Source of the DNA: RGIG9608 sp045612365 | GTDB lineage: Bacteria; Bacteroidota; Bacteroidia; Bacteroidales; Paludibacteraceae | Reading direction: 5' to 3' | Assembly (NCBI GenBank): GCA_045612365.1 | Contig: JAZKYY010000016.1 | Span: 124,001 to 188,000, forward strand | Length of the DNA: 64,000 nucleotides | Shown here: positions 62,481-64,000 of the stretch, piece after piece | Layout of the letters: each line of letters begins with the position of its first letter | Position numbering within the stretch: position 1 is the first letter of the stretch | Notes under the pieces: generated by a model | Databases searched by the model: none | What the model was told of the DNA's origin: nothing | What the model saw: only the letters and a program-made list of their open reading frames with translations | Program-made: the position numbers and the translations under genes

Positions 62481-63147
62481 AAACATATTAAAAGCTATAT
62501 TCTTATTTGTATTAAAATTACGACTTCCTAAACATGTGACTATTCGTAGGAATGTTACTTTTAATCAAAATACAAAATTTGGTGGGTATAATAGTGTCTC
62601 TTCTGGAACATGGATAAGTAATTCAACTATAGGAAAAAATACTTACATTGGTTACAATTGTTCGTTACCCAATGCGGAAATAGGGAAGTTTTGTAGTTTA
62701 GGGAGTAGAATAAAAGTAGTACAAAAGACACATCCATCTAATACTTTTGTATCTACCTCTCCTGTGTTTTTCAGTACACTAAAACAAGCTAATAGAACTT
62801 TTGTTGATGCAAATTACTTTCAAGAGAATTTAGAGATTCAAAATAAGTCAGTTATTATTGGAAATGATGTTTGGATTGGCAATGACGTAATAATCAAGGG
62901 CGGTATTACAATTGGAAATGGAGCAATAATCGCTATGGGAAGTGTAGTAACCAAAGATGTACTACCATATAGTATAGTTGGAGGAGTACCAGCCAAATTA
63001 ATAAAATATAGATTTAATGAGAAACAAATTTCAAAATTATTAGAATTCAAGTGGTGGGATAAAAATGACTCTTGGTTAGAAGGTAATTGTATGAAATTTC
63101 ATAAAATAGAAGACTTTATAAATTTTATAGAAAATGAGGAAAATTAG
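62449..63147 (+). CDS. CatB-type hexapeptide O-acetyltransferase
   Basis: Trimeric left-handed beta-helix acetyltransferase of 232 residues (226 from ATG 62467). Hexapeptide repeats occur in two blocks: about 35-85 (STIGKNTYIGYNCSLPNAEI) and about 125-170 (IGNDVWIGNDVIIKGGITIG, then GAIIAMGSVVTKDVL), with the catalytic His expected in VQKTHPSN. YSIVGGVPAKLIKYRF is the common end of the xenobiotic/CatB group. Likely acetylates a sugar of the surface polysaccharide. The start overlaps the flippase end by 32 bases (14 from the second ATG). Confidence 0.88.
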   Translation: MQNSNHMEIFKNILKAIFLFVLKLRLPKHVTIRRNVTFNQNTKFGGYNSVSSGTWISNSTIGKNTYIGYNCSLPNAEIGKFCSLGSRIKVVQKTHPSNTFVSTSPVFFSTLKQANRTFVDANYFQENLEIQNKSVIIGNDVWIGNDVIIKGGITIGNGAIIAMGSVVTKDVLPYSIVGGVPAKLIKYRFNEKQISKLLEFKWWDKNDSWLEGNCMKFHKIEDFINFIENEEN

Positions 63148-64000
63148 AATATGTGACATCGTTCGTAATTCTGTATGGCACGATCCTAGAGTTATAAAAC
63201 AAATTGATGAGTATTATAACAACGGATTTGATTTATACGTAGTGGGAGAGTATGACAACAGATATAACGAGGATGAAATCTATAAAATTAAAGGTAATGT
63301 TAGAATTGTAAAAAAGAAGACATATAAAAGACCTAATAAATTTAATTTTTTACTAAAGGAAATATACACTTACAGATCATTAACCAAAGAAATCATTAAA
63401 TGCAGTCCTGATATCATACATGCAAATGATTTAAACGCTTTATTTCCTGCCTATTTTGCTGCAAAAAAGCTTAAATGCAAACTTATATATGATACTCATG
63501 AAATATTTACTGAGAATATAGGAATTGCATCATCTTTTATTTGGAGAACCTTTTGGAAGATTATTGAGAATATTATTATAAGAAAGGTTGATTTAGTGGT
63601 TAGCGTGAGTAACGCAGCTGCAGAATACTTGGCAGAAATTTATAATATTTCTAAACCATTGGTTGTCACGAATTGCTCAAAAAAACAGGGAATTGATGAA
63701 GATGTTATTAAATCTGATAAATTTGAATTGCTCAATCATGGACAATTCTATTCTGGAAGAGGTTACGAATTAATGGTAGAAGCCGCAAAAATAACTGACA
63801 ATAGTAATGTCTGCTATACACTAAGAGGTTTTGGAAGACTAGAGGAGGAATTAAGAAAAACAGTAATAAATTATAATTTGAATAATGTTGAATTTGCTCC
63901 TCCTGTAAAAACAGTAGAATTAATATCGTATGCCAGAAAGTCAAGTGTTGGTTTAGCCATTACTCTTCCTATAAATGTCAATTTTAAGCTTTCGGTATCA
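63134..64000 (+). CDS. GT4-like glycosyltransferase, cut by window edge
   Basis: Partial glycosyltransferase: 289 codons from ATG at 63134, open to the end of the window. The N-terminus MRKIRICDIVRNSVWHDPRV and the blocks IIHANDLNALFPAYFAAK, LIYDTHEIF and VDLVVSVSNAAAEYLA fit the GT-B fold of GT4 enzymes. The donor-binding E-X7-E region would lie near or just past the end. It starts 14 bases inside the O-acetyltransferase gene, so the polysaccharide operon continues beyond the window. Sugar specificity unknown. Confidence 0.88.
   Translation, partial: MRKIRICDIVRNSVWHDPRVIKQIDEYYNNGFDLYVVGEYDNRYNEDEIYKIKGNVRIVKKKTYKRPNKFNFLLKEIYTYRSLTKEIIKCSPDIIHANDLNALFPAYFAAKKLKCKLIYDTHEIFTENIGIASSFIWRTFWKIIENIIIRKVDLVVSVSNAAAEYLAEIYNISKPLVVTNCSKKQGIDEDVIKSDKFELLNHGQFYSGRGYELMVEAAKITDNSNVCYTLRGFGRLEEELRKTVINYNLNNVEFAPPVKTVELISYARKSSVGLAITLPINVNFKLSVS

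Noticed and set aside
60133..64000. Phage or insertion-sequence origin for the low-GC end
   Set aside because: All genes are ordinary polysaccharide functions; low GC fits horizontal transfer typical of these loci, without transposase or phage genes.

Overview
The window is chromosomal DNA from an anaerobic member of the Bacteroidetes, most likely order Bacteroidales; the family is not resolvable by eye. The evidence is low GC, promoters of the Bacteroidetes type (-7 element TAnnTTTG with a loose TTTG about 20 bases upstream), no useful Shine-Dalgarno sequences, type IX secretion and gliding proteins (PorP/SprF, SprE/PorW, GldH), a type III glutamine synthetase, a GIY-YIG UvrC with TTG start, many Bacteroidetes lipoproteins, and an anaerobic physiology (NrdD/NrdG, reverse rubrerythrin with a PerR-like repressor). 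tRNA genes do not encode CCA.

Layout. 1-5127 (minus): N-terminal two thirds of Lon, a Big_2 lipoprotein and a TonB-dependent receptor. 5278-7299: uvrC, then a tRNA-Gly/tRNA-Leu pair on the other strand. 7374-9491 (minus): patatin, MBL-fold hydrolase, rsmG. 9654-17832 (plus): PorP/SprF-like protein, META lipoprotein, a WbpE/PorR-like aminotransferase with a WbpD-like N-acetyltransferase, the bifunctional Rel enzyme, and a SprE/PorW-like TPR lipoprotein. 17879-21733 (minus): one operon of a PurF-like paralogue, pyrE, an SRPBCC protein and argH. 21851-24106 (plus): a structured RNA with its own promoter and terminator, followed by an unusual VWA/InlB-repeat lipoprotein. 24194-25251 (minus): rubrerythrin and its Fur/PerR repressor with a perfect PerR-type palindrome. 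25394-34655 (plus): MFS transporter and GH130 phosphorylase, metY, CPA2 antiporter, sufE, a beta-helix lipoprotein, an endonuclease-like phosphatase and a TRIC channel. 34699-41777 (plus): a tightly overlapping holB-ricT-gldH-trmB-SUI1-addA chain. 41774-44675: plsC, tRNA-Arg, a Rieske-like lipoprotein overlapping murF. 44958-48758: nrdDG and a codon-optimised class II aldolase. 48755-49891 (minus): a cytidylyltransferase/GHMP-kinase fusion. 50080-56788: glnN, pssA, cstA, nspC, proA. 56807-64000: start of an AT-rich surface polysaccharide locus (wzz, wecC, wecB, acyltransferase, wzx, O-acetyltransferase, glycosyltransferase running off the end).

How it fits together. Most of the window is housekeeping. 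Three themes stand out. First, surface export: a PorP-like T9SS protein lies in the same run as two enzymes of the diacetamido-uronic acid sugar pathway that in Porphyromonas supplies the A-LPS to which T9SS cargo is attached, and SprE/PorW and GldH are nearby. Second, oxidative-stress control: rubrerythrin and PerR form a small autoregulated unit. Third, several recognisable enzymes have altered catalytic motifs (PurF-like without its cysteine nucleophile, VWA protein with its DxSxS motif displaced, Rieske-like protein lacking a ligand histidine). No CRISPR array, prophage, insertion sequence or invertible promoter was seen. The best candidate for something undescribed is the roughly 290-nt RNA at 21862-22151.
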